From NCBI GenBank assembly GCA_012274165.1, contig JAAPAA010000268.1, forward strand, positions 1 to 46,892: a DNA stretch of 46,892 nucleotides, written 5' to 3'. Each line of letters begins with the position of its first letter. Position 1 is the stretch's first letter. Below the pieces are notes generated by a model. The model was given only the letters and a program-made list of their open reading frames with translations. It was not told where the DNA came from and did no database searches. The translations under genes and the position numbers were made by a program. This DNA comes from Thiobacillaceae bacterium. GTDB taxonomy: Bacteria; Pseudomonadota; Gammaproteobacteria; Burkholderiales; Thiobacillaceae. Of the stretch, positions 8,718-18,738 are shown one piece after another.

Positions 8718-8840
8718 GGCGCGATTGTAGCGGCGGAATGAAACTCCTTGTAGTTTGCCAGCTAACTTGTTGAAATATTGGTTGTTGACTGAGGTCAAGC
8801 CGAACTTCGACTGATGGCTGCCTTCTACAGGCACGGTGTT

Positions 8841-9557
8841 TCAATCAGGTGAGTCCGTTGTGGCTTGGCGCAACGCCTCGATCACTTGCAAGCGGAATGC
8901 CCGCCATTGCCGCCGCTGATTCAAAACCTGCTTCTGATTGATTTCCAGTTCGATGCCGACATACCTATCAGCCGGAAAGCAGCGCCGCAGGTAGGCGGTG
9001 AAGCCATCTGACTTGCCGGTGTAGGGGTAATTGCGGCGCACCTTCAAATCCGGCGCCTGCGCCTTGAGCCGGGCTTGCCAGCGATAGCAGAGCTCGACCT
9101 CGCCGGCTCGCGCCGGATCGTAGAGCAGGCCGATATCGGCGTTGCGGATTGCGCCGTCGAGCTCGGGCGTGAAGCTGTGGGAGGAAAGGTGGATCACCCG
9201 CTTGCCCTGTGCAATCGCTTCGCGGATATGCGTCTCGATCTGGTTGCGGTAAGGCAGGTAATGCTGGTCCAGAATCTCCTGGCGCACCGGCTCGGGCGCG
9301 TTGCGTGTGGCAACGGAGTAGAGATTCGGATGGCCGATGGTGCGGTTAAGTTCGATCAGCAGGCGGCTGATGGTGGAAACGATCAGGGGCGCATCCAGCG
9401 CCTCGGCCAGGTCCTCGGCCATGACGAGCGCACCGGGGTCGTAGCCGCGGTGGGAGTTCAGCAAGTCTTCAAAGCCTGCAAACAAACCCCGGTAGCGTGG
9501 CGGGATGCGATTGCCGCCATGTTCACAGGTGATCAGGGTTTGATCGCTGCTGGCCAT
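8841..9557 (-). CDS. N-formylglutamate amidohydrolase-like enzyme
   Basis: 238 residues from Met at 9557 (MASSDQTLIT). An in-frame ATG at 9563 overlaps the upstream stop, but AGAGGA is spaced 6 bases from the 9557 ATG, so I prefer the latter. The FGase family zinc site is visible: TCEHGGNRIP near the N-terminus, SHRGYDPGAL, and HLSSHSFTP in the middle. Family members hydrolyse formyl- or acyl-amide bonds. No hut (histidine degradation) genes are nearby, and it is last in a four-gene operon with two amidoligases and a papain-like protein. It more likely trims or deprotects that pathway's product than acts on N-formylglutamate. Confidence 0.85.
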   Translation of the reverse strand: MASSDQTLITCEHGGNRIPPRYRGLFAGFEDLLNSHRGYDPGALVMAEDLAEALDAPLIVSTISRLLIELNRTIGHPNLYSVATRNAPEPVRQEILDQHYLPYRNQIETHIREAIAQGKRVIHLSSHSFTPELDGAIRNADIGLLYDPARAGEVELCYRWQARLKAQAPDLKVRRNYPYTGKSDGFTAYLRRCFPADRYVGIELEINQKQVLNQRRQWRAFRLQVIEALRQATTDSPD

Positions 9558-9559
9558 GC

Positions 9560-10795
9560 TCATTCCTCTGAAAACAGGCGGCCCATTTCGAGGCAGTCGC
9601 ACAACGTGCGATAGACCTGCTGCAGGTGCGCGCTCGAAGAGTCATTGCCGAGCGCCCGCAGGATGCGGCGGGCGAGCGGGCCCTGCTCCAGCATCACGCG
9701 CAAGGTCTCGGCCCAGAAGGTGGAGCGGTTCAGGCCTGTCCGGGTCATGAGGTGCCGCCACAGTTCGCCCGCCCGGTATTGCCGATCGGACAAGCCGAGC
9801 AGATGCAGATAGCCGGCGTCGTCGATCACCGCCTGATCGGCGTCGCGGATGCAGGCGTGCAGGATCTTCGCCAGGCTATCCGTGCTGATCGCTTGCTGCA
9901 TGGCGAGCGACGACCATTTGTCATCGTAGAGCGCACGGATGACGGCCGTGGCGGCGGCGGCAATGGCGAGGTCGGCTCGTGGACATTCCTGCGTGTCGAT
10001 CACCCGGATCTCGATGGCGTTGCGGTCAAAGCGCGGGATCGCGCCGCGCGCGTTGAGCCATTCGTGTTGCAACACGCCGTCTGGATCGAGCGGCGCGATG
10101 TCGCGGTACATCGGTTCCAATACTTGCGCCTCGTATTCGGCATGGCTGTTGGTCGTGTCCGGGATCACCCGGCCGATCACCGAAGGGACGCGCTTGACGG
10201 CGGTGCGGTAGGCCTCCATCCGGGTGTCCAACAAGCCGCTGGGTTGGCCGTCGGCGATAGGCGAGCTCGCAGCGATGGCGGGCAGGATGGGCAGTACCAG
10301 CCGCACCGCTGCGTGCAAGCGGGCGAATTCCGTGTCACTGGCGAAGGGCAGGTTGACGTGCATGCTTTGCAGGTTGGCCTGGCCGTGTTGGTGGCAGCCG
10401 AAAATGCGGTCGTAAGCCTGATAGAGAGGGGCCTGGTCGTGGGGCCACAGGCGAGTTTCAACAGCGGGGTTCATCCACGGGTGCATGGCGCTGGGCATGA
10501 GGCGGGCGCTTATGGGGTCAAGCAGTCGGTTGATGGCATTGACCTCGGCCTGGAAGCCTGCGGCGAGGGGTTCGAGCGCGGGATCGGGACGGGCGTTCTT
10601 GATCTCGACCAGATGCAGCACGATCTCGTTTGACCAGCCGAAGCGACCGCGATCCACGTCCGTCTGCGGCTTGCCCGATGCCGCCTGCAGCAGGGCGTCG
10701 GCAAGTGGCATGACCGCAAGCGTGTGCCGGTCGACGATCATGTATTCCAGCTCGATGCCGTAGCCCGCAAAGGCGTGGAGTGCGGGGACACCCAT
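9560..10795 (-). CDS. GCS2-family carboxylate-amine ligase
   Basis: 411 residues related to the glutamate-cysteine ligase 2 / YbdK group. Visible signatures are the N-terminal GIELEYMIVD (nucleotide/metal-binding strand), HPWMNP, MHVNLPFA, and IEIRVIDTQECPRADLAIAA in the C-terminal half. Enzymes of this fold join an amino acid carboxylate to an amine through an acyl-phosphate, using ATP. The start at 10795 shares one base with the stop of the ATP-grasp gene (TGATG), so translation is coupled. Pairing with a RimK-like ligase argues for two successive condensations. The exact substrates are unknown; classic gamma-glutamylcysteine synthesis is possible but not required. Confidence 0.85.
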   Translation of the reverse strand: MGVPALHAFAGYGIELEYMIVDRHTLAVMPLADALLQAASGKPQTDVDRGRFGWSNEIVLHLVEIKNARPDPALEPLAAGFQAEVNAINRLLDPISARLMPSAMHPWMNPAVETRLWPHDQAPLYQAYDRIFGCHQHGQANLQSMHVNLPFASDTEFARLHAAVRLVLPILPAIAASSPIADGQPSGLLDTRMEAYRTAVKRVPSVIGRVIPDTTNSHAEYEAQVLEPMYRDIAPLDPDGVLQHEWLNARGAIPRFDRNAIEIRVIDTQECPRADLAIAAAATAVIRALYDDKWSSLAMQQAISTDSLAKILHACIRDADQAVIDDAGYLHLLGLSDRQYRAGELWRHLMTRTGLNRSTFWAETLRVMLEQGPLARRILRALGNDSSSAHLQQVYRTLCDCLEMGRLFSEE

Positions 10796-12264
10796 CAGAC
10801 GCTCCTCAGCTTGCGCGCCTCGATGCGGCGCACGAACGAACCCATGATCTCGCGGTAGAGGGCGTCCTTCAGCACCCCGTCCTCGTTGCCGGCGTCGATG
10901 TTGGGATTGTCGTTGACCTCGATGATGTAGCAGCGGTTACCGACCTGTTTGATATCCACGCCGTAGAGGCCATCGCCGATCAGGTTGGCGGCCTTGAGGG
11001 CGATCTTCACCACGTCTTGCGGCGCTTCGGCCACCGCCACTGCCTGCACCGGACCTTCTTCGTAGCCGGTGCGCCCGTGTTCGCGCTTGACGATCTGCCA
11101 GTGTCCGGCGGCCATGAAGTACTTGCAGACAAACAGCGGCCTGCGGTCGAGGATGCCGACGCGCCAGTCGAACTCGGTCGGCAGGTATTCCTGCGCGACG
11201 ATCAGCTCGGATTTCTGCAGCAGGGCGTCCACCTTCGCGTGCAGTTCCTGCTCCGATTCCACCTTGGTCACGCCGAGCGAGAACGAGCTGTCCGGCTGCT
11301 TGAGTATGCACGGCAGACCGAGGCTGGAAATGATCTGGTCGACGTTGTCGCGGTGCACCATCAGCGTTCGCGGGGCGCGAATGCTGTGGCGGGCAAGCAG
11401 TTCGGCAAGGTAGACCTTATTGTTGCAGCGCAGGATCGAGTCGGGGTCGTCGATCACCACTAGTCCTTCCGCAGTGGCCCGGCGCGAGAAGCGATAGGTG
11501 TAGTGGTTGGCAAAAGTGGTGTCGCGGATGAACAGCGCGTCGAACTCGGGCAGCCGCGCCAGGTCGGCGCGGGTGATTCGCTCAACATCAAGGCCCACTT
11601 CCGCTGCCGCCTTCTCGAAGTGCTGCAGGGCACGGGGGTTGGATGGCTGCTCCGGATTGTCGGGATCATGCAGGATGGCGAGATCGAAACGCGGTGCAGG
11701 GCGCTTGTGCGTGCGCCGCCGGTGGCCCATGAAATACGCGTTGGCGGCCTCCACCACGAAATCCTGATGCGGTGGCGGGATGTCGCTGGCGGCAATGGCG
11801 CGCACGCTGCGCAGCTGCCAATGGTCGCGATGCCGCTCGAAATGGGCGCGCAACAGGGGCGCCTGCAGCAGGCTGAACAGCTGATGACTGAGCGCGCCGT
11901 GGCGGCTTGCCATGTTGCGACCGAAGTAGATGCTGAGCTCGAATGTATCCGACCTGATCGGTGCGAGTGATTTTTGCACCAGGTCATCCAGACCCTCGGT
12001 CAGCAGCCGCACCAGGTTTTGCGATTGCAGGTCTTCCATGGTGCTGACGCGGGGCAGCGGCTTGTGGCTGCGCGCCTCGGCCAGCAGCGAGACGTAGTAG
12101 CCCAGACTCTGGTAGCGATAGGACTTGCACAGGTTGAACACCTTGACCGAGCGACCCTCGCCATAGGCAGGATCGGTCAGGTAGGTGCGAGCCGCGACGA
12201 CGCTGACGTCGGGAATGTCGAGCGGCCAGTCGCGTGGGTTGTCGACGACGATGAGGATGCTCAT
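10795..12264 (-). CDS. RimK-like ATP-grasp ligase with N-terminal extension
   Basis: 489 residues. The first 190 or so form a RimK-like N-terminal region starting MSILIVVDNPRDWPLD. The C-terminal half is an ATP-grasp domain: CILKQPDSSFSLGV (ATP-binding loop), DWRVGILDRRPLFVCKYF, and the magnesium-binding IIEVNDNPNIDAG near residue 450. Enzymes of this class ligate amino acids to a carboxylate, often adding Glu to a protein or peptide terminus. The gene overlaps the upstream C39-like gene by ATGA and the downstream GCS2 gene by one base. It is probably the core ligase of this operon. Whether the acceptor is a protein or a small molecule cannot be told. Confidence 0.85.
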   Translation of the reverse strand: MSILIVVDNPRDWPLDIPDVSVVAARTYLTDPAYGEGRSVKVFNLCKSYRYQSLGYYVSLLAEARSHKPLPRVSTMEDLQSQNLVRLLTEGLDDLVQKSLAPIRSDTFELSIYFGRNMASRHGALSHQLFSLLQAPLLRAHFERHRDHWQLRSVRAIAASDIPPPHQDFVVEAANAYFMGHRRRTHKRPAPRFDLAILHDPDNPEQPSNPRALQHFEKAAAEVGLDVERITRADLARLPEFDALFIRDTTFANHYTYRFSRRATAEGLVVIDDPDSILRCNNKVYLAELLARHSIRAPRTLMVHRDNVDQIISSLGLPCILKQPDSSFSLGVTKVESEQELHAKVDALLQKSELIVAQEYLPTEFDWRVGILDRRPLFVCKYFMAAGHWQIVKREHGRTGYEEGPVQAVAVAEAPQDVVKIALKAANLIGDGLYGVDIKQVGNRCYIIEVNDNPNIDAGNEDGVLKDALYREIMGSFVRRIEARKLRSV

Positions 12265-12995
12265 GGCCCGTCCCCGGGCGCCGCCTGAGGGGGGTAGACC
12301 AGCAGCAAATTGGCGTCATGGGTCACGATGCCGAGCAGGATCGAGCCCAGTACGCGATCGATGTTGATCCAGTATTCGTGCGACGGGCCATGAGGGTGCA
12401 AGTCGTAGGGGTCGACCACCAGCACACTGTGCTTCTTGCGGTCATAGCCCGCGATCACGACGAAGTGTCCGGATGGCAGGCCACGTATGTCGTCCGGTTC
12501 GTCGTTGGGCCCGAATTCACGCACCGCGCGATACAGATAGGTCGAGTTCAGCCCGGTGACGATGGGCAGGTTGCGGCGCAGCAGACGGCGCAGCAGGGGG
12601 CGTGTGAGATCGGTCAGGCGCAGTTGACCGCCCAGGTGGAGGAATTCCAGATAGCCTTCGGTGACGTGCTGCAGCCGGGCATCGTTTTTTTTGACCTCGC
12701 GCTGACGCTGCAGGCGCTCGGCAATATCCACGCCCGGCGCAAACCAGGTGGGATCGAACACCATCAGGTTGTAAGTGTAGATGGTGGCCTGGTAGCCGTG
12801 ACGCAGGGCATCGCAGGCCAGAAAGATCGCGAAGGTGCCGCCGTGTTCCAGCTTGTGGGTGCGCTCGATCACCTCCGCCAGGTGCGCGTCCTCGCCCCAG
12901 TAGGTGTAAAGCGCGTGAAGGCAGGTCGGGCCGCAGGTCGTCTCGTCCGGTTGCGGCAACATCATGACGGGTAAACGCAAGACGCTCGGATGCAT
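12261..12995 (-). CDS. C39-like papain-fold protein, first gene of the ATP-grasp operon
   Basis: 244 residues with the C39 peptidase layout: QPDETTCGPTCLHALYTYWG near residues 15-34 gives the oxyanion Gln and catalytic Cys, SGHFVVIAGYD supplies the His, and VVDPYDLHPHG the Asp. The triad looks complete. There is no signal peptide, transporter domain or membrane segment, so unlike bacteriocin-processing C39 proteins it is cytoplasmic. It may cleave a peptide precursor or act as an acyl/aminoacyl transferase for the product of the downstream ligases. AGGGGGG lies 9 bases before the ATG at 12995, and this is the operon's first gene. The role is inferred from context. Confidence 0.8.
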   Translation of the reverse strand: MHPSVLRLPVMMLPQPDETTCGPTCLHALYTYWGEDAHLAEVIERTHKLEHGGTFAIFLACDALRHGYQATIYTYNLMVFDPTWFAPGVDIAERLQRQREVKKNDARLQHVTEGYLEFLHLGGQLRLTDLTRPLLRRLLRRNLPIVTGLNSTYLYRAVREFGPNDEPDDIRGLPSGHFVVIAGYDRKKHSVLVVDPYDLHPHGPSHEYWINIDRVLGSILLGIVTHDANLLLVYPPQAAPGDGP

Positions 12996-13123
12996 GAAAG
13001 CAGACCCCCCTAAATGATTCTTATGCTGGTTTTACCCATTGCGACACCGCGATCAGTCCGGTTCGGGACAGAGCGACCCGAGCCAGCCTGAAGCGCTGCC
13101 TGACGGGTGGCCGGATTGCCGGC

Positions 13124-13618
13124 CTAGCGTTCCCACATCACGCGCAGCAGGTTTTCCTGCTCGTTGTAGTGATATTCCAGGGCGCCCTGATAGGCGTGAT
13201 GCAGCGCTTCCCCAATACCGCGAGCGAGATGGATGTCGGTCGTGGTGATCTGGATGCCGTTTTCCTGGTTCTCGATCTTGATGATCCGCTTCAGGGGGTG
13301 CTCGGACTTGGCGCGTGCTTCCTCGTTCCGCGCCAGATGCAGCAGTTCCGCGCTGTGATCATTGAAGAACGAACCGCTTATGCTCACGAAGCCAGCCGGG
13401 AAGTCGTCACGAATACGATGACAGGCCGGACACATTTCCTCGTGTGCCTGCGCAGGTTTCGACAGCCATTGCCAGCGCCCTTCGTGAAACACCGCGCCGC
13501 ACTGCGGGCAAACCGTGGGTTCCTGCAGTTTGTGCTTGGCCTGGTAGGTGTCGTGCCGATTTTCCTCAATCAGGCGGTCATGACGAACGGGGTGAAATCC
13601 AGCAAAACGGGTTTTCAT
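13124..13618 (-). CDS. BCAM0308-like zinc-ribbon protein, copy 2
   Basis: 164 residues from Met at 13618 (MKTRFAGFHPVRHD), chosen because AAGGTG precedes it, the longer frame has no family-like residues, and the length then equals copy 1 at 1212-1706. Both Cys pairs (VCPQC, CPAC) and the C-terminal TDIHLARGIGEALHHAY block are kept. The two copies are highly similar over the full length, differing mainly around residues 70-95 and 113-122, so they are recent paralogs or one has been transferred. Function unknown; probably cytosolic zinc protein. It is followed upstream by the DAP-dehydrogenase-like gene, 46 bases away on the same strand. Confidence 0.8.
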   Translation of the reverse strand: MKTRFAGFHPVRHDRLIEENRHDTYQAKHKLQEPTVCPQCGAVFHEGRWQWLSKPAQAHEEMCPACHRIRDDFPAGFVSISGSFFNDHSAELLHLARNEEARAKSEHPLKRIIKIENQENGIQITTTDIHLARGIGEALHHAYQGALEYHYNEQENLLRVMWER

Positions 13619-13664
13619 TTTTCGCACCTTATGAATGACAACAATGACAACAAATCTGGTTTGG

Positions 13665-14558
13665 CTATATCCATTCTTTTTCCGCGACAGGTCGCTGTTC
13701 TCCCCAGAGTGCACCAGGCGGCAGGTCGAGCAGGGTATAGGCGCCTGCCTTCGGGAATGGCAATGATCGTGCGGCGACAAGCATCATCCGCGCTGCCAGT
13801 CCTGCCTCGTCGTAACGGGCTTCCAGCAACGAGGAGGCGTGGCTGGCCTCTGCCGGTGCGGTGCGGCGTTCCAGCGTCACGCCATGGGTGGTTTCTTCCA
13901 GCGCGGCAATGCTGGGAACGGCAAATACCTGCGTCTGTTCATCGAGAAAGAGGGGGTCATTGACGATGGCATCTTCCACTGCGGCAGCGTTTGCCGAGGG
14001 TTCCAGTTCGACATAGACGTAACGCTGGAGCACTCCGCCCACGGCTGTGCATTCGGTCGCCAGCGCTTTGCGGACGCCCTGGATTCCAGTCGCGGCCAGG
14101 GTGTGGTGAAGGCTGGTCCCGGTATGCAAGCTGGTTTCCGTATGTCCGCGGGGCGCCAGCAGCGCGAACTGGCTGCGAAAGAGGGAAAGGGCGCCGGGGT
14201 CGCATCCTGCGCCAACAATGGCCGGCACCTTGTGCGCAGCGCGGCCCGATGGATATCCGACTTGTGTTCGAGGAAGGGCTCGCCATGAAAACGTGCGCAT
14301 TCCACGATGGGAATACGGCCTTGCAGCAGGCCTTGGGCAATCCCCATGACCTCGGGCCGGAACGCAGATGAGCGCGGCATCCACTTCTTTCAACTCGCTG
14401 ATATGGGTTACGGCCGGGGCTTTCAACCAGGGTTCGGGTGAACTGTCGATGCGCCGCACCACGCGGGCGAGCACTGTCGCCGGATCGGATGCGATGGCCT
14501 CAACGCATTTGCGTCCCCCGTTCCCCAGACCGATGATGGCAAGCCGTGTTTTTTTCAT
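13665..14558 (-). pseudogene. Diaminopimelate-dehydrogenase-like oxidoreductase with two compensating frameshifts
   Basis: The N-terminus (MKKTRLAIIGLGNGGRKCVE) is a Rossmann NAD(P) site, and GAGCDPGALSLFRSQF with later segments resembles meso-diaminopimelate dehydrogenase. Between about 14234 and 14356 the open frame gives a foreign-looking Arg/Pro-rich stretch. The next frame there encodes the expected sequence (EVMGIAQGLLQGRIPIVECA, then RFHGEPFLEHKSDIHRAAL). One extra C in the run at 14354-14356 and one missing C near 14234 explain it exactly. About 40 residues around the substrate site are replaced, so if real the enzyme is probably inactive; if the bases are sequencing errors, the gene is intact. 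Confidence 0.7.
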
Positions 14559-14646
14559 GTTGTCACACCAGCACCCTGGACAGAATCAGTTTCTAAAGTT
14601 GCTTCTCACTTCTTCATACTAGGATGCGCGACAACAGATGAAGGGT

Positions 14647-15159
14647 TCATCGGGGTGTTTTTCCCAATAGCCTGACCGTTTCACGCATGAAGGCGGGCAG
14701 ATCGGAGGGCTGCCTGGAGGTGACCAGCTTGTCGTCCGCCACCACCTCCGTGTCTTCGTACAGCGCACCTGAGTTTTGCAGTTCCTCGGCAACCGAGTGG
14801 TAGCAGGTGGCGCGCCGCCCCTGCAGAACGCCAGCCGAGATCAAAATCTGCGGTCCGTGGCAGATGGCGGCGACAGGTTTGTTGCGACGCATGAAATCCT
14901 GCGCGATCGCGATGACGGCCGGCTCCTTGCGCAGTTTCGTAGGGGCCTTGCCGCCGGGGAGAACGAGAAGGTCGTAGTTAGTCGGGTCGACATCCCGCAG
15001 TGCTATGTCCACCGCAACCTCGTAGCCGTGCTTGCCGTTTATTTTCCCCCTGGCAATGGAAGCGACGTACACCTCCATGCCTTCCTCCTGCAGCCGGTAA
15101 AAGGGAAACAGGAGTTCGGAATCCTCGAAATGATCCGCGCTGATAATCAGGGCTCTCAT
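14647..15159 (-). CDS. DJ-1/PfpI family protein
   Basis: 170 residues from Met at 15159 (MRALIISADHFED); GGAG lies 8 bases upstream, and the longer in-frame option lacks family similarity. The nucleophile elbow AICHGPQ carries the conserved Cys, with LLVLPGGKAP forming the preceding conserved loop and a Glu in the N-terminal HFEDSELL segment. This is the PfpI-type intracellular cysteine hydrolase / deglycase-like group, usually linked to stress and damage repair. No signal peptide. It lies 28 bases downstream of a 53-residue membrane protein gene on the same strand, which suggests co-transcription with it and the 166-residue gene before that. Confidence 0.85.
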   Translation of the reverse strand: MRALIISADHFEDSELLFPFYRLQEEGMEVYVASIARGKINGKHGYEVAVDIALRDVDPTNYDLLVLPGGKAPTKLRKEPAVIAIAQDFMRRNKPVAAICHGPQILISAGVLQGRRATCYHSVAEELQNSGALYEDTEVVADDKLVTSRQPSDLPAFMRETVRLLGKTPR

Positions 15160-15187
15160 GGCAACTCCAGGTCTGGCAGCCGGTGGG

Positions 15188-15349
15188 CTAGGCTTGATGC
15201 TCCAGCGCAATGCCAGCCAGTTCAATGACAACGCCCAGCGCAAGCACGATCAGGCCGGCCCATATTGCGGGTGCCATGAACATCAGCACGCCGCCCAGCA
15301 CCACCAGAACCCCCGCCAGAACGCGCCTCGAACGCTGTTTTCTCAACAT
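15188..15349 (-). CDS. 53-residue membrane protein
   Basis: ATG at 15349, preceded by AGAGGA at 9 bases, opens a 53-residue frame ending HQA with TAG at 15188-15190. A basic N-terminus (MLRKQRSRR) is followed by one long or two short hydrophobic segments (VLAGVLVVLGGVLMFMAPAI and AGLIVLALGVVIELAG), so it should sit in the inner membrane with the N-terminus inside. Composition and length resemble small proteins annotated only as hypothetical or transmembrane in related bacteria. It lies between the 166-residue gene and pfpI on the same strand, with short gaps, so an operon is likely. Confidence 0.65.
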   Translation of the reverse strand: MLRKQRSRRVLAGVLVVLGGVLMFMAPAIWAGLIVLALGVVIELAGIALEHQA

Positions 15350-15376
15350 GATGAATGTTCCTCTGAGATGGGCCGG

Positions 15377-15877
15377 TTACTCATAACGCAGAAATTCTTC
15401 CGCGAGGCTGTCGGCGCCAAACTGTTCGATCAACGCGTCGATCTCCGGCAACAGGGTGTCGTCCTCGTCCTCCTCCAGCACGCCGTCGCCGACCAGGCTT
15501 GCGCCCAGGCCGGCCAGGAGGGCGTCCCTGATCGCGGCCAGCGTAGGGGGATTTTCACGGTTGTCGTCGTTGACCACCGCCTCGATCACGCGCGAGAGCG
15601 GTTCGCTGGCGCTGGCCTGCACAAAATCGATGGCAAGGGCGGTGGCGCCGAATTCCTCGATGAGGGCATCCAGTTCATCCAGGGGCGATTCACTGACATC
15701 AAAGTGATGCAGTTGCTCGGCCTCCTTGAAGTCCTCGGGTAACAGGTCGGCGAGAAAGCGGTGCACCGCCATGAGGCTGATGGGTTGCTCGCACGCCGGA
15801 TTGTTGACCCGGCTGCGCAGCAGTGCCGATAGGCGCGGACTGACACGGCTGGCAATATCGATGGGATTTCGCGTCAT
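15377..15877 (-). CDS. Acidic protein made of two tandem 78-residue units
   Basis: 166 residues, strongly acidic, no signal or membrane segment. I do not recognise the family. The protein is an internal duplication: residues about 15-86 align with about 93-163 at an offset of 77-78. Matching points are LS (16/94), VNN versus VND (24/102), E-x-P (30/108), L-x-A (35/113), and the best-kept blocks ELDALIEEFGATALAIDFV (68-86) and EIDALIEQFGADSLAEEFL (145-163). It is likely a helical repeat, perhaps a protein-protein adaptor. It is the first gene of a probable operon with the 53-residue membrane protein and PfpI; function unknown. Confidence 0.65.
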   Translation of the reverse strand: MTRNPIDIASRVSPRLSALLRSRVNNPACEQPISLMAVHRFLADLLPEDFKEAEQLHHFDVSESPLDELDALIEEFGATALAIDFVQASASEPLSRVIEAVVNDDNRENPPTLAAIRDALLAGLGASLVGDGVLEEDEDDTLLPEIDALIEQFGADSLAEEFLRYE

Positions 15878-16195
15878 GGTCTTTCCTTTTTGTCCGATGC
15901 CGCATGGTCAAACTCAACTCTTGAATATCACTTTCAATATATAGCAGATGGACTTTCGGCCTGTCGTCCGGACCGAACAGCCGGTCCGTTCGCGTGGCTC
16001 GCTTAATCAAGTGCGGCATCAAGCAGATATGCATCTGTTTCAATTCCATGCACTAAATTAAAAGTAAGGGATGAACTTCATCAAGAGCGCAGGCAGACGC
16101 AATGTGGCATGGCGCGTCTGTATTAAGGGTTCAATCAAGTAGTGGCATTGACCGGCATTGACCGGTAAATGACAACCTGAACGGAAGGACACAAG
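15878..16195. other. Divergent intergenic region, AT-rich, with a tandem decamer
   Basis: 318 bases between the leftward 166-residue gene and the rightward HPF-type gene, so it should hold both promoters. It contains an AT-rich stretch with TATATA around 15938, a short inverted repeat (GGACCG/CGGTCC, 15970-15987) and a tandem decamer GGCATTGACC (16144-16153 and 16154-16163), 32 bases before the HPF start. I see no gene in it and cannot assign promoter boxes with confidence. Confidence 0.4.
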
Positions 16196-16744
16196 ATGAA
16201 AACACCCCTGCAAATCACGTTTCGCGACATCGAACATTCCGACGTGCTGGAAGCGCATATCCGCGACAAGGCAGAAAAACTGGAGACTTTCTTTGAGCCG
16301 ATCATGTCCTGCCGGGTGGTGGTGGAAATGCCGCACCAGCACAAGCAACAGGGCAAGTTCTTCAACGCGCGCATCGACATCGGCGTGCCGGGAAGCGAAA
16401 TCGTGGTGAACCGCGACCAGCACGAAGATGTGTATGTCGCGTTGCGCGACGCTTTCGATGCAGCCAGGCGCCAGCTTGATGATTATTCCCGGCTGTTGCG
16501 CCGCGAGACCAAGATCCACGATACGGAATACGTCGGTGAAGTGGTGCGGCTGTTTCCCGATGAGGGCTATGGCTTTATCCTGCGAGCCGACGGCGACGAA
16601 CTGTATTTCAATGCCGACAATCTGGTGAACACCACGCTCAAACAGCTCAATGAGGGCGATGCCGTGCAGTTCATCGAGGATCTGTCCGCTGACAGGCCGC
16701 AGCCCAAACGCGTGAGCATTGGCCATCACCATCTGCAGGAGTAG
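16196..16744 (+). CDS. HPF/RaiA-like ribosome-associated protein fused to a cold-shock-type domain
   Basis: 182 residues. Residues 1-105 or so form an HPF/YfiA-type domain (QITFRDIEHSDVLEAHIRDK, then KAEKLETFFEPIMSC, RDQHEDVYVALRDAFD). Residues about 112-178 form a cold-shock/S1-like OB domain (GEVVRLFPDEGYGFILRADG, ELYFNADNLV, GDAVQFIEDL). Family knowledge: HPF domains bind the 30S decoding region and hibernate ribosomes, and CSD domains bind single-stranded nucleic acid. The fusion points to a hibernation or stress-translation factor with added RNA contact. GGAAGGA precedes the ATG. It fits the surrounding stress genes. Confidence 0.85.
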   Translation: MKTPLQITFRDIEHSDVLEAHIRDKAEKLETFFEPIMSCRVVVEMPHQHKQQGKFFNARIDIGVPGSEIVVNRDQHEDVYVALRDAFDAARRQLDDYSRLLRRETKIHDTEYVGEVVRLFPDEGYGFILRADGDELYFNADNLVNTTLKQLNEGDAVQFIEDLSADRPQPKRVSIGHHHLQE

Positions 16745-16863
16745 GCTGGCCCACGCGAACGCCCGTCGCGGCACCCATTCATTCATTCGCCATGCGCAAT
16801 TTCACTCATGGCTGATATCGGCTGGGCATGAAGTCGCCGATCAGAGCCAGGGGCAGCATGGCT

Positions 16864-18585
<1,722 letters not shown>

Positions 18586-18738
18586 GAGCGTAATGACAGA
18601 TGGGGGACGAGACGATGATTCCAGCCTCTTGCTTGAACCATAGCCGACGCCCGGGATGGAACAGCGATTGCGCCTCTTTGACGCGGTGGAATGGACGAAC
18701 GGATAGCCTATGCTTCAGACAGCAAAAAGGAGGCGGTC

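Noticed and set aside
12995..13123. Short plus-strand frame starting at 13039
   Set aside because: It runs into the BCAM0308 gene on the other strand and has Ser/Pro/Asp-rich random-looking sequence.
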